Part shown: one piece after another, positions 1-11,251 of the stretch
Numbering within the stretch: position 1 is the first letter of the stretch
How the letters are laid out: every line of letters starts with the position of its first letter
Source of the DNA: Armadillidium nasatum
Lineage: Eukaryota > Arthropoda > Malacostraca > Isopoda > Armadillidiidae
Direction of reading: 5' to 3'
NCBI GenBank assembly: GCA_009176605.1
Contig: SEYY01010540.1
Coordinates: 1-33,650 of the forward strand
Length of the DNA stretch: 33,650 nucleotides
Program-made: the position numbers and the translations under genes
Notes under the pieces: model-generated
The model's database searches: none
What the model saw: only the letters and a program-made list of their open reading frames with translations
What the model was told of the DNA's origin: nothing

Positions 1-690
1 GATTCGTCCACAAAATCGAACTACACGTAAGTAGGTGTTGTTTTTGTAATCTTCGTTTTTAAATCTTGTGTAAAATAATACAGAAAAATAAAATTTTTAT
101 AAAGTAAATTTATATAAATGAGTTTTCTTACTTTCTTTTGTAGTTCCGGGGAAGGAATTACATCAACAACGAAATTATCTTCTCAAGTTCTTCATCCTTT
201 TTCCATAACGTCCCTCAATATTAGGAACTGACACAGGAATTTCTTTATTGATTCACAACTCTTCAGTAAAAATTCTGCATTCCTGTCAGTTCTTAACCAG
301 AACCTAATTTGTTCAACTCTTAAAATCTTTCCTCAAAGTTCTGACCGTGTTGTCAAGATTTTCATTGTTCATCAATCATCCTATTCTATTATATTATCTA
401 TAAAGTAAAAATTCTTTAGAACTTCTATGTGTTTTCTTTAACCTCAAAATGAACTACTGAAAAAGTTCTTGTTGTGTGCTTTGTTGCATTTGCTCTTTAC
501 GTAATCCAAATAGCACTCGCGGAACACTGGAAGTCATCTTTTCGCAAACGAAGATAGCAACATTACTCAACAAGCAGTTCGAGTCCCGACATCGTCAATC
601 ACTCAAAGGCGAACCGGACGAATTGATCGAATCATCAATCAGAAGCTACCCCTCATCAGTGGATATAACCAACGGTGGGTGAAAAGTATT
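1..690 (+). other. Possible untranslated exon-intron module
   Basis: No protein is recognised here. The sequence has splice-like marks: a strong donor (GTAAGT) at 29 and an acceptor (TTTTGTAG) ending at 142 would bound a 114-bp intron. A GC-richer stretch at about 490-673 is followed by GTGGGT near 675, a possible donor. A 68-codon open frame at 476-682 starts at a non-ATG codon and resembles nothing I know. The arrangement is loosely similar to 11252-11776. It could be non-coding exons of a host transcript or part of a repeat. Confidence 0.2.
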
Positions 691-754
691 AAATTTTCGT
701 CTTTAATTTAATTTAACTATATTGTAATTTATTTTTATATTCAAAGTTATATTC

Positions 755-921
<167 letters not shown>

Positions 922-943
922 TTATACCTCACATAGTATGGTT

Positions 944-1185
944 AATTGGTTCCAGCAACTTCATATACTGTCTGAAACTGCACTATTCAAGGAATGTAAG
1001 CTCTACTAAAAATGGTAATTGGTTCAAATTAATGTTTTGTCTCATAACAGAAACTAAAAACCACAATTGGTTCCAGCAACTTCATATACTGTCTGAAACT
1101 GCACTATTCAAGGAATGTAAGCTCTACTAAAAATGGTAATTGGTTCAAATTAATGTTTTGTCTCATAACAGAAACTAAAAACCAC
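944..1185. repeat. Perfect 121-bp tandem duplication
   Basis: Two adjacent copies (944-1064 and 1065-1185) of a 121-bp unit beginning AATTGGTTCCAGCAAC. I see no difference between them by eye. The unit itself contains two AATTGGTTC motifs, of a kind common in dispersed arthropod repeats. Near-identity implies a recent duplication or an assembly artefact. No coding potential. Confidence 0.9.
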
Positions 1186-2321
1186 ACAGGTTTGATATTT
1201 GCAGATTTTCTGAATTGTGTAACTTTGGAAACTAGGCTACTTAATAAAACACCAGTCAAAAATGTATAAAAATATATAATTATCCCATAATATATTAAAT
1301 CTTATAGTAAATATATCAGAATAAATAAATGCAAGAATGGTACCATATAAGATAATATTAAAGATGTTAACCTTTCGGGCAAATAAATTAAATGGTAAAA
1401 TATATCAGGAATATTATCATAAGGATATAAAATATTAAATACGACTATGGTAATACTATATTATTAAGATATACTGGTAGTATGTCATAATATACAGGCC
1501 ACAATTGACTATTAATAATCTTTTATATACATAAACAAAAAATATATTTTAAATTCTCCTATACAGAATATTTCATCAATATAGGGTTCTTTTTAATAAT
1601 ATGAAAGAGAATACAAACAAGGATGACAATATCAATAAGATCCTTTTACTTAGCTTCGGAGGTGATAATGTTCCTGAATTTGAGAACCTGGTAAGACTCG
1701 ATCTCCTTAAGTTTAGATTATTTTGAAGCAGGAAGGAGACTATATCCTCAGTACAAATATTGAATCAGATATTGGTTTCAAAATAGCAAGTGTACAAGAC
1801 TGGCACCTCGAATGGCACCCTAGACTAGCACCTGTTAAAAATATAAATTTTTACCACAGTGCTCTACATTAACACAAACCTTTATTAAATAAAATATTAA
1901 TTATAAAATATCTAAATATTTATAGCTTACCCTTGATAGAGTAATAAGCCATCTTTCACAATACAATCTGAACAATAATATAACTCAAAACCTGTTTATT
2001 TTAATCTTGAAATTAGGAAATTGATTTATAAGATTCACATTATCAAATAGAAAATCAATTCTAAAAAATAATCAGAATAAAATAAAAATTAACATAGAAT
2101 AACATAAATGCAAATAAGAATATAAACGCGTTAACATCACTGTAAACCTTATGTTCTTCATCAAGGGACATTCACATGCAAGGTTATAAATTATAGGCAC
2201 TGCTTATCGTGGCAAAAAGCAAAACAATATAAATAGGCAAGAAGATTAGCACATTTTCAAAGAATATTTAGTACAACCTGAAACAAGAAAAATATACACG
2301 GCAGCAACCACCCTCTTACAA

Positions 2322-2326
<5 letters not shown>
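1186..2326. other. AT-rich DNA without recognisable gene
   Basis: I see no gene or RNA. A 41-codon ATG frame at 1601-1726 contains a donor-like GTAAGA but has no supporting context. Confidence 0.6.
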
Positions 2327-2418
<92 letters not shown>

Positions 2419-2429
2419 ATATATATATT
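2327..2429. repeat. (TA)n microsatellite
   Basis: About 100 bp of TA repeats with one TTA interruption near 2407. Confidence 0.95.
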
Positions 2430-2435
2430 CGCCCA

Positions 2436-2700
2436 GGAGGGATTTTCACCCTGTCAGTGGGACCAACACCTTTCTCCATCTGCTCTTAAAAGTACCTCTC
2501 CCAGGCCTCTCTAAAAGATCCCGTTTTTCGGTTCGATGGTTTCAATGCTACTTGTATAGTTTTATTTACTCTCTCAGGTAGGGTTTTCACCCCTTTTATT
2601 TGACTAGCATTCTTTTCCATCTACCCTCTAAACACTCTCTCTTAGAGCTCTCCAGAAGATTATGCTTCTTGGAGCAATGGTTTCCCATGCTAGTCCTGGA
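2436..2700. repeat. Degenerate ~140-bp tandem duplication
   Basis: A block starting CAGGAGGGATTTTCACCC (about 2436-2560) recurs as CAGGTAGGGTTTTCACCCC (about 2576-2700). Both continue with TTTCCATCT, a CTCTC-rich stretch, AAGAT and a GGTTTC end. The copies are clearly related but substituted. Locally GC-richer than its surroundings, so probably a dispersed repeat of mobile origin. No open frame. Confidence 0.6.
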
Positions 2701-3294
2701 GTTGTTGCAAGCCGTTAGCAGAGTAATTATAGGGTCGAGTGGCTAGTCTTGTCAACCTTCCTTTTGGCTCTCCTCACATAATCTGATCCTGTCGTCGATA
2801 TTCAAACTCATGTTCTTAACTTTTTAATAAAGTTGGATATTTCATTTGAAGTTGAAAGTATATTATCATGAAAGATTTGTTGCTCGTCCATAAATTTTGA
2901 AAAATATTTTTTTTTTTTTATTCAATTTCATTTAATGTAATTTTTTTTTTAAAATACAGAAAAATATTACTTCAAATATTCTTATTTTAAAATAAATCCC
3001 TGCTATTATTTTATAAACTTCTGTTCAGTACTATCATATAAGCCTTCTCTCTCTGGGGGCATTCCAGGACAAATCACCCAGGCTAGTTAACCACTATGAT
3101 TAGGATTTTCTTGAAATTTGGTATAAAGGGTTGTTTTGGGTGAAAAACATGCTGATTCAAATAAAAAATTTATAAGATCAACAGTTTTCGAATTACAAGC
3201 TCCCCCGACACACACACACACACACCCCAAAATGGGGATCTCTTAAAACCACTCCTCCTTTGGAAGCCTGTAGCACCTTAGCGGTTAGACATAG
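2701..3294. other. Anonymous DNA with a short (CA)n tract
   Basis: No gene seen. A short (CA)n run lies at about 3208-3226 between C-rich flanks. Confidence 0.6.
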
Positions 3295-3454
3295 TGAAGA
3301 GATCGTAATACATGACGAGGTTATAGAAATGGATTATTATACACTACAGGAATGTGTGTAAGAACAACTACACAAGTTACACAGTATTAATAGTATATGG
3401 GATTATATACATAACAATCAAGAATGGTGAGATCTAGGCTTTAGACTAGATAGA

Positions 3455-3565
3455 TTCAATTCAATTCAAACAGTTTATTCAGAAAAAAATACAAATAAAA
3501 GTTTGAACTATTACATGCAAAAGGTCCTATACTGTTAAATACAATAATAAGGATGATAATAGGTA
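3455..3565 (-). mobile_element. Inserted 5'-truncated LINE tail
   Basis: Read on the minus strand this interrupting segment ends in CTGAATAAACTGTTTGAA followed by repeated ATTGA. That is a layout typical of non-LTR retrotransposon 3' ends: an AATAAA-like signal and a short terminal repeat. It is absent from the partner LTR, so it entered after the copia element inserted. Confidence 0.5.
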
Positions 3566-3567
3566 AC

Positions 3568-3731
3568 AATAATAATAACAATAATAATAATAATAATAAT
3601 AATAATAAAGTCCAGTTGCGACAAGTGCTAAATATGACTATAGTTTCCCACAACAATAATAATAACAATAATAATAATAATAATAAAGTCCAGTTGCGAC
3701 AAGTGCTAAATATGACTATAGTTTCCCACAA
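3568..3731. repeat. Duplicated 78-bp unit with (AAT)n
   Basis: Two copies, offset by 78 bp, of an LTR segment (AAAGTCCAGTTGCGACAAGT...CCCACAA at about 3607-3652 and 3685-3731). They are separated and preceded by AAT/AAC trinucleotide arrays. The duplicated stretch is LTR sequence, so the array expanded or slipped after insertion. Predicted poly-N or poly-L peptides here are artefacts. Confidence 0.85.
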
Positions 3732-3793
3732 TTGTCGCCAACTCTTCCGATATATATTTGGATATATATAATCATGAGAACTGAGTATACATG

Positions 3794-4618
3794 TCATATA
3801 CATGTCAATGCTTTATGTTTAATTTTATTGCACTTATAACATTGTCCCATAAATTTTAATTTCACTGATTTGAAGTTTTTATTTACTTCATTTTCTTTCT
3901 CTACAAATGATTTGGAATTTGATTAATCAGAGTGTCTTATTTGACTTTCTTCTAGTATTTTAACCCTAAAGGTTTCTGCATCAGATAACTCATCACGACT
4001 TTCAATAGCACAACGTAAATTAGTATATTCATCTGGTACACTGTACAATAAAAGTGTTACCTGAAGATCCTTACATACTTTTATATCCAACTCATATAGT
4101 TTGCTAATGACATTAAAGAAATTATCTAGATGATCTTTCACATCCACTTCGGAATGTAGTTAACTCAGCATCAATTGTTAAGCAGTAATGCTTTACAAGC
4201 TAGATTTGTCGACTCATAAACACTTTTTAACGTATTCCACACATCATTTGACATTTCACAACCTTTAATTTGCTTTAATTTAATTTGTTTTAATTTAATT
4301 AGCTAACTCAACGTCAATTGTTTAAGCAGTAATGCTTTGCAAGCTAGATTTGTCGACTCAAACACTTTTTAACGTATTCCACACATCATTTGACATTTCA
4401 CAATCTTTAATATATATATTAATACTAACTCAAACTTAGCTTTTCAATCCATAACCTCCCATTGCAAAGATTCTGACGTATATATTGGCCTTTGTTTCTT
4501 GCCATTAACAAAATCCTATAAATTGTTTCTTAAGAAAGTTTCAGCTTGAATACTACAAGTGTCGTCATAGTTTTCACTTCTTAAGAGGTTCAATATGTAT
4601 TTCTGTTACAGCAGTCAT
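3794..4618 (-). pseudogene. Copia gag (UBN2-type) pseudogene
   Basis: Gag of a Ty1/copia element, the structural protein that would pack element RNA into particles. The likely start is the ATG at 4618-4616, about 26 nt after the primer-binding site. Early pieces read NYDD, FVNGKKQRP and LQWEVMD, as expected for the N-terminal region of copia Gag. The best-kept part (4147-3923) contains HLDNFFNVISKLYELDIKV and LLLYSVPDEY, diagnostic of the UBN2 family. At 3841-3800 is a CCHC zinc knuckle (C-x2-C-x4-H-x4-C, starting CYKCNKIKH), then a stop at 3796-3794 almost touching the LTR. Frameshifts and stops break the frame, and an internal duplication (4158-4412) repeats the LLKQLTL region. It cannot encode a full protein. 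Confidence 0.85.
4158..4412. repeat. Internal ~112-bp duplication in copia gag
   Basis: Copies at about 4158-4270 and 4301-4412 (offset 143 bp), sharing GCAGTAATGCTTT and CAAGCTAGATTTGTCGACTC among others. They are separated by a TTTAATTTAATT-rich spacer. The duplication is inside gag and helps inactivate it. A few substitutions separate the copies. Confidence 0.85.
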
Positions 4619-4643
4619 TTCAAATTTAAAGAAGAAACCTATG

Positions 4644-4654
4644 CTCTGCTACCA
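4644..4654 (-). other. tRNA-iMet primer-binding site (copia)
   Basis: On the minus strand this reads TGGTAGCAGAG, complementary to the 3' end of animal initiator tRNA-Met including CCA. It lies 2-3 nt inside the 5' LTR edge, as needed to prime minus-strand DNA synthesis. The same motif occurs at 15714-15724. Confidence 0.75.
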
Positions 4655-4656
4655 TT

Positions 4657-4910
4657 TGAAGAGGTTGTAATATATGATGAGCTTATAGAAATGGTTTATT
4701 ATGCACTACAGGAGTATGTGTAAGAACAACTACACAATTTACACAATATTAATAATATATGGATTATAGACATAACAATCAAGGTGTGGCGATATCTTCA
4801 CTTTAGACTAGGTAGATGTGACAAGTGTTAACTATGACTATAGTTCCCACAATTTTCACCAACTTTTCTGATATACATTTGGATATATATAATCTTGAGA
4901 ACAGATTACA
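4657..4910 (-). repeat. Copia 5' LTR
   Basis: About 254 bp, related along its length to 3295-3791 once the insertions there are removed. Next to the primer-binding site, as expected for a 5' LTR of a minus-strand element. Confidence 0.8.
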
Positions 4911-5172
4911 CATATAATGATGCCATTTCTAACACATGGACCATGTATATTATATATATTTAGAATCAGCATGTTCAGAGCTTTCATTTGAAACCAAAAT
5001 AAAAACTTGACGATAAATAGGTAAAAAAGTTCCCCCAAATACCTATGGATATTAATTTTGAAATTTTTTTGGTCTAAATTTTAAAGTTGCATCCTTTACC
5101 AGTATAATAAAGGAAAAATAAAAGTGGATATAGAATTGTATCTTTATAAAAATTATACCAAATTATAAGTTG

Positions 5173-7186
<2,014 letters not shown>

Positions 7187-7262
<76 letters not shown>
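7187..7262. repeat. (TA)n microsatellite abutting integrase
   Basis: About 75 bp of TA repeats ending 17 bp before the open frame of the integrase. It marks the point where the upstream pol sequence is lost. Confidence 0.95.
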
Positions 7263-7265
<3 letters not shown>

Positions 7266-7278
7266 AAGGTTGTATTGA

Positions 7279-8248
7279 TTATTAATTATACCTGTTATTT
7301 CTTATTCGCATTCACTTGGGCATTTTGGAGTCAAGAAAACTCTGGCATCTCTTAGGAAGCGCTTTGTATGGAAGGATATGCCAAAATACACAAAGCAGTT
7401 TGTTCTAAGTTGTGATTCATGTCAGAGATCTAAATCATTACGCAAAATAAGCCCACCATATGAATCTTACCAGCCAGTTTCAGCAAAATTTCAGGTGGTT
7501 CATATAGATATTCTTAAAATGCCTGCATGTAAAAATTATAAATATCTTTTAACTTTAATTGATAGATTCTCTCGCTATCTCTTTGCTTTCCCACTGAAAA
7601 ACATAGAAACCTCTACAATTGTGGAGACAATTACAAGGGAGTTCTTGCCCATAGCTGGAGTGGTAGGAACTTATGTTTCGGATCGTGGTGGACAATTTAC
7701 TTCTGATTTATTTAAAAGTGTTTGTGAGGAGCTAGGATCCCGACATAACTTTACTTCTGCCTATACCCCTCAGAGTAATGGACTCATTGAAAACTCTCAT
7801 AGAACACTATTGAGGTCTCTTCGAGCCATGCTGTCGGATGAGTTGGAAGATGTTCAGAATTATTGGTTGGATCTCCTTCCCCTAGTGCTGTTGTGTTTAA
7901 GAACTGCCCCATTAAACTCAGAAGGAATAACCCCTGCTATATTAATGATGGGTCAAAATCCCCTCCCTCCCTGGAGCTTTAATAGAGCAAGTTACAGAAT
8001 TTTCTGCCAAAAATCCAAAAATATATGTCCCAAAGAACTTACAAGATGCGAAATTTGTTCTTGTAAAGAACCAACAATATGGCAGAAACAAACTAGAAGC
8101 AGTATACCATGGTCCCTATCCCATTGTAAAATTTTCCGGTAATAATGTATACATAAAAAAGAATAATAAAGTTCAATGCGAAAATATTATTAATATTAAA
8201 CCATATTTTAGTTTAAGTAATGAAAGTGTTGAACAAGGAACAATGTGA
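7279..8248 (+). pseudogene. Ty3/gypsy-type retroelement integrase, 5'-truncated and frameshifted
   Basis: C-terminal part of a gypsy-type Pol: the integrase that would insert element cDNA into the genome. The frame is open from 7279, upstream of the first ATG at 7378. It begins with an HHCC zinc-binding domain (SYSHSLGHFGVKKT, then C-x2-C in LSCDSC). The DDE core follows: counting from the ATG, D44 in HIDIL, D102 in VSDRGGQF and E138 in NGLIENS, with exactly 35 residues between the last two, as in retroviral-type integrases. A frameshift lies in the C-rich run near 7960-7975. The +1 frame then carries VPKNLQDAKFVLV and the GPY/F-like motif YHGPYPIVKF and stops at 8246-8248. The rest of pol is missing upstream, where (TA)n begins. 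The catalytic triad is intact, but the protein cannot be made whole. Confidence 0.92.
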
Positions 8249-8530
8249 TAAAGAAATTTAAGGTGCTATATAAATATATTTTTGTAATTTTTTTTTTAAT
8301 ATTTTACATATTTTAAAAATTTTTCTTTACAATTTTTAATGAATATTATTTTGTTAGAAAAGTTTCCTCTACTACTTTAATTTCCACTAAATTCTTCCAA
8401 ACTTACTATTCTAACAAATTCATGTAGTAGGTTGGGTGTTCAGGTATGAATCTCCAAGTAACCTGGTTACTTGGAAATTCATTCTCTGGATGTCACCATC
8501 TTGGAATAAAGGTTGTATTGATAATATTTA
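8249..8530 (+). repeat. Possible gypsy 3' end / partial LTR
   Basis: Follows the integrase stop. A TGTTAGAAAAG start near 8353 and an AATAAAGG signal near 8506 are compatible with an LTR start and its poly(A) site. A 15-nt match (AAAGGTTGTATTGAT) links 7265 and 8509. No partner LTR is visible, so this is inference from position. Confidence 0.3.
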
Positions 8531-8558
8531 ATTTTTTAATTATATGTAAATAATTATT

Positions 8559-8640
8559 AATAATCGATATGTATCGAGATGGGTACCGATATATCGCTTA
8601 AATAAGCGATATTCGATATAGTATCGATCTTTTTGAGCGT
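8559..8640. repeat. Palindromic TATCGATA-rich repeat
   Basis: Dense ATCGAT/CGATAT motifs around a stem-loop: TATCGCTTA (8592-8600), AA, TAAGCGATA (8603-8611). TCGATA-rich blocks like this are seen in many arthropod dispersed repeats and MITEs, so it is probably a mobile-element remnant. Confidence 0.45.
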
Positions 8641-9058
<418 letters not shown>

Positions 9059-9070
9059 CTTTGTTTTCAG

Positions 9071-9252
9071 ATTCATCGCCAAAACAATCTACAGAAAGCA
9101 AAGTGAAGTTAACCTATGTGAAAGCTCAACATTCTCTGAAAGGAAATTTCAAGACAGTTTCCAAACTGAACTTTCAAGTCCATCAAGATGTGAAAAACTT
9201 TTCCCTGAACTACAGAAGTATCATATATATTGTTTGTAGATATGAGATATAA
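9071..9252 (+). other. Possible exon or element fragment
   Basis: After the acceptor-like TTTTCAG (ending 9070), two + strand frames stay open for 55-60 codons. One contains [20 protein letters not shown]. The other contains [19 protein letters not shown]. Neither is recognised. It may be the upstream part of the transposon-like copy that follows. Confidence 0.2.
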
Positions 9253-9399
9253 TCATTAAATTAAGAATATAAGTTTTATGTACATGATAATTATATTTTA
9301 ATTATATTTTCATGTTTTATAATTATATTTTTAATATATTTTATTGGAAAGAAATAAGAATGAATTTCAATTTAAAGATCTACTCCAATTCCTTTTACA

Positions 9400-10022
9400 G
9401 ATTTCATCTTTTGAAACAGAAGCTGATTAAAGCTTATGACTCATCAAAGAATCGTGCAAGGAAGTTATAAATACTGAGTCTTTCAAGATACCATAAAACA
9501 GACAATGACAGCACTTGGAGCTTCTCATCATACAGTAAAAAAAGTAGAGATTTGAAGAATAAATTTGGCATCTTACCAGAAGTGCCTCATATTAGCAAAG
9601 GAAAAATTTTCACACAAGAAACAAAAAGAAAGCACTGTAACTAAAACATAATGGTTTACACATTTCTTAAAGTACTTATCCCCAAACAGAAACAATAAAT
9701 CCTAACGTAACAAAGTTGCATTATTTTACCAATGGTTGTGCTGGGCAATATAGGAACAGGTTTAATTTTTCAAATATGTCTAATTATTATAGCGATTTTG
9801 GGCTTAGTTGTGAGTGGCATTTCTTTGCAATTAGACATGGAAGGAATGCATGCAATGGTATTGAGGGAGCCATTAAATGAGTTATAGCCAAGGCTAGTCT
9901 TCAGAAAACAATATCTAACCAGATACTTACTCCCAAATCAATGTATGAGTATTGTAAACATAATATAAGTAAAAATATTAATTTTTTCTATGTACGTGAG
10001 GATAACATAGAAAAAAGTAAGA
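9400..10022 (+). pseudogene. Degraded copy of a widespread transposon-like protein family
   Basis: I recognise pieces of a large uncharacterised protein family, repeated in many arthropod, cnidarian and mollusc genomes and probably transposon-derived. From 9420: KLIKAYDSSKNRARKL, a stop where the family usually has Gln, then after a shift FQDTIKQTMTALGASHHTVK, then DLKNKFGILPEVPHISKG. A large middle part is missing. From about 9735: NGCAGQYRN, CEWHFFAIRHGRNACNGIEG, IAKASLQKT, SNQILTPKSMYEYC and NFFYVRED. Two Asp that I recall as conserved (DGCAGQYKN-type and CDGI-type motifs) are Asn here. There are at least two frameshifts or stops besides the deletion. The biochemical function of the family is not known to me. 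Confidence 0.7.
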
Positions 10023-10805
10023 ATGAATAAGGGGGCAGAGATCATGGACATTGAAGATTATCATGTTGCTGAGCCAGAGATATTCAATTCATTGGAACCA
10101 GACTGTGAAGAAAATGATTATTTATGTTTTGAGGTTAATTCAACATTATCTTTAGATGAATATTTTGGTTTTACAAGGGAATATTATAATATTAGCACTC
10201 CTAGTGCCAAAACTCCAACTGTTAGTAGTTTAGGTACATTCCACACACCACCTTTTAAGAACATGAACATTACACCCACAATTACACCAGTAGACACAAC
10301 ACTTGTCATTTCTAGTTGTCATTCTTTTGAAACATATTTGAGTCCAAATCTGGTGAGGGATGAAAGTGATGTGGAAGTTGGTTTGAATGTTTTGAATGAA
10401 AGGGAATCTGAATCAAGGTTGAGTTCTTCGCTTAATAGTTGTTGCAAGTCAGCTGATCTTGCAATTCTTCAGGTCCTATGTCAGGGTACCAAGTGGTCAG
10501 TTGTTGGTAATGAAAGTTCAACAATTAAAAATGAACTAGATTTGCAGCTCTCAAGTGGGTAAGATTTTGAAGACTTCACCACAGGAAGGGTGAATACTCA
10601 TGATGTTCGGGATATTCTTGGGAGAGATTCTTCATTATATAATCTCGGGTTCTCTGAAAACGAAATGCAAACTAGAACTGTTGAGACCATAGTAACTATA
10701 ACTATTAGCACTGCAATTGGACATGGAGCTCATTCTCATGGTTCTGTCCCAGAAAATATTCATGTTTTAGACAAAACATTAGAATATATGTGGAAAAATA
10801 ACTAA
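10023..10805 (+). pseudogene. Unrecognised 260-codon acidic reading frame with one internal stop
   Basis: One frame runs from the ATG at 10023 to TAA at 10803-10805, interrupted by a single in-frame TAA at 10560-10562 (179 residues before, 80 after). The N-terminal part is acidic (MDIEDYHVAEPEIFNSLEPD, CEEND). Ser/Thr/Pro-rich sequence follows (STPSAKTPTVSSLGTFHTPP), then SDVEVGLNVLNERESESRLS. The second part includes HDVRDILGRDSSLYNLGF and GHGAHSHGS. No membrane segment, signal peptide or known domain is apparent. The start codon overlaps the end of the transposon-like frame upstream (ATGAATAA), in a different frame. So long a frame is unexpected in AT-rich DNA, which suggests a former coding sequence, either a second element ORF or host sequence. 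Function unknown. Confidence 0.45.
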
Positions 10806-10891
10806 TGTATACCATACTAAATTATTGAGTCTTTAATTCAAATATGTTGTTAGTATAGTATTACATATACTAAATTCTGTTAATTTTCCAG

Positions 10892-10937
10892 AGGTGAGGC
10901 ACGATGCGAAGAGACGCTGTTAGAAAAAGATGATTAA
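10892..10937 (+). other. Possible short terminal exon
   Basis: Acceptor-like TTAATTTTCCAG (ending 10891) precedes a 14-codon frame, GEARCEETLLEKDD, then TAA at 10935-10937. The charged tail and good acceptor look exon-like, but the length is too short to be secure and no parent gene is identified. Confidence 0.2.
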
Positions 10938-11251
10938 ATTCACAACATAAAACCACAAGAAAACAAAATATACACAGAAAGGGAGCTAAGCTTTGTTACA
11001 ATTTTTCGTTTTTGTTTATTAGTTTCTAACTTATTTATTTTGTATTCTACAGGTAAGGGTAGTAATCTTATTTTTGAAGTATTGGTTGTTAACATCATAT
11101 ATGTACACCATATCCAATCTCTTTGATATTGACACAATTATAAACATTTGCTATAATTGTTAATTAATTATAAACTTCAACAAAATTTGTGACACTTTTC
11201 AAGATTTATACAAACTTACCTTGGATTGAAGCCCATTAACACAGGCTCATC
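10938..11251. other. Anonymous AT-rich DNA
   Basis: No gene recognised. Confidence 0.5.

Larger units (their letters stand above)
3295..3791 (-). repeat. Copia 3' LTR carrying insertions
   Basis: Matches the LTR at 4657-4910 from its TGAAGAG edge (on +) through the ATGTGTGTAAGAACAACTAC-like region to the GGATATATATAATC and GAGAAC end. It is about 240 bp longer because of a LINE-like tail, (AAT)n and a 78-bp duplication at about 3455-3690. Without these it would be about 265 bp, close to its partner. On the element strand it starts TGTATACTC and ends CTCTTCA, the usual TG...CA form. Confidence 0.8.
3295..4910 (-). mobile_element. Ty1/copia-type LTR element, gag only
   Basis: Minus-strand element bounded by two related terminal repeats: the 3' LTR at 3295-3791 (enlarged by later insertions) and the 5' LTR at 4657-4910. 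Inside are a primer-binding site next to the 5' LTR and a decayed gag that ends in a zinc knuckle right beside the 3' LTR. The internal part is only about 865 bp, so protease, integrase and reverse transcriptase are absent. It was either deleted or mobilised in trans as a non-autonomous derivative. Bases flanking the outer ends (CATAG left, CATAT right) are compatible with an imperfect 5-bp target duplication. Confidence 0.85.

Noticed and set aside
1601..1726. ATG frame MKENTNKDDNINK... with a donor-like GTAAGA
   Set aside because: Only 41 codons, no partner exon and no recognisable homology.
2528..2545. GGTTCGATGG, similar to a tRNA T-arm box
   Set aside because: No A box, anticodon stem or acceptor pairing around it, and it lies in a duplicated repeat.
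3456..3803. Poly-Leu and poly-Asn frames
   Set aside because: Produced by (AAT)n arrays inside the copia LTR, not by a gene.
7265..8523. 15-nt direct repeat AAAGGTTGTATTGAT on both sides of the integrase, as a target-site duplication
   Set aside because: LTR elements make 4-6 bp duplications, and GGTTGTATTGAT also occurs in the LINE at about 18921, so chance or AT-rich bias is likely.
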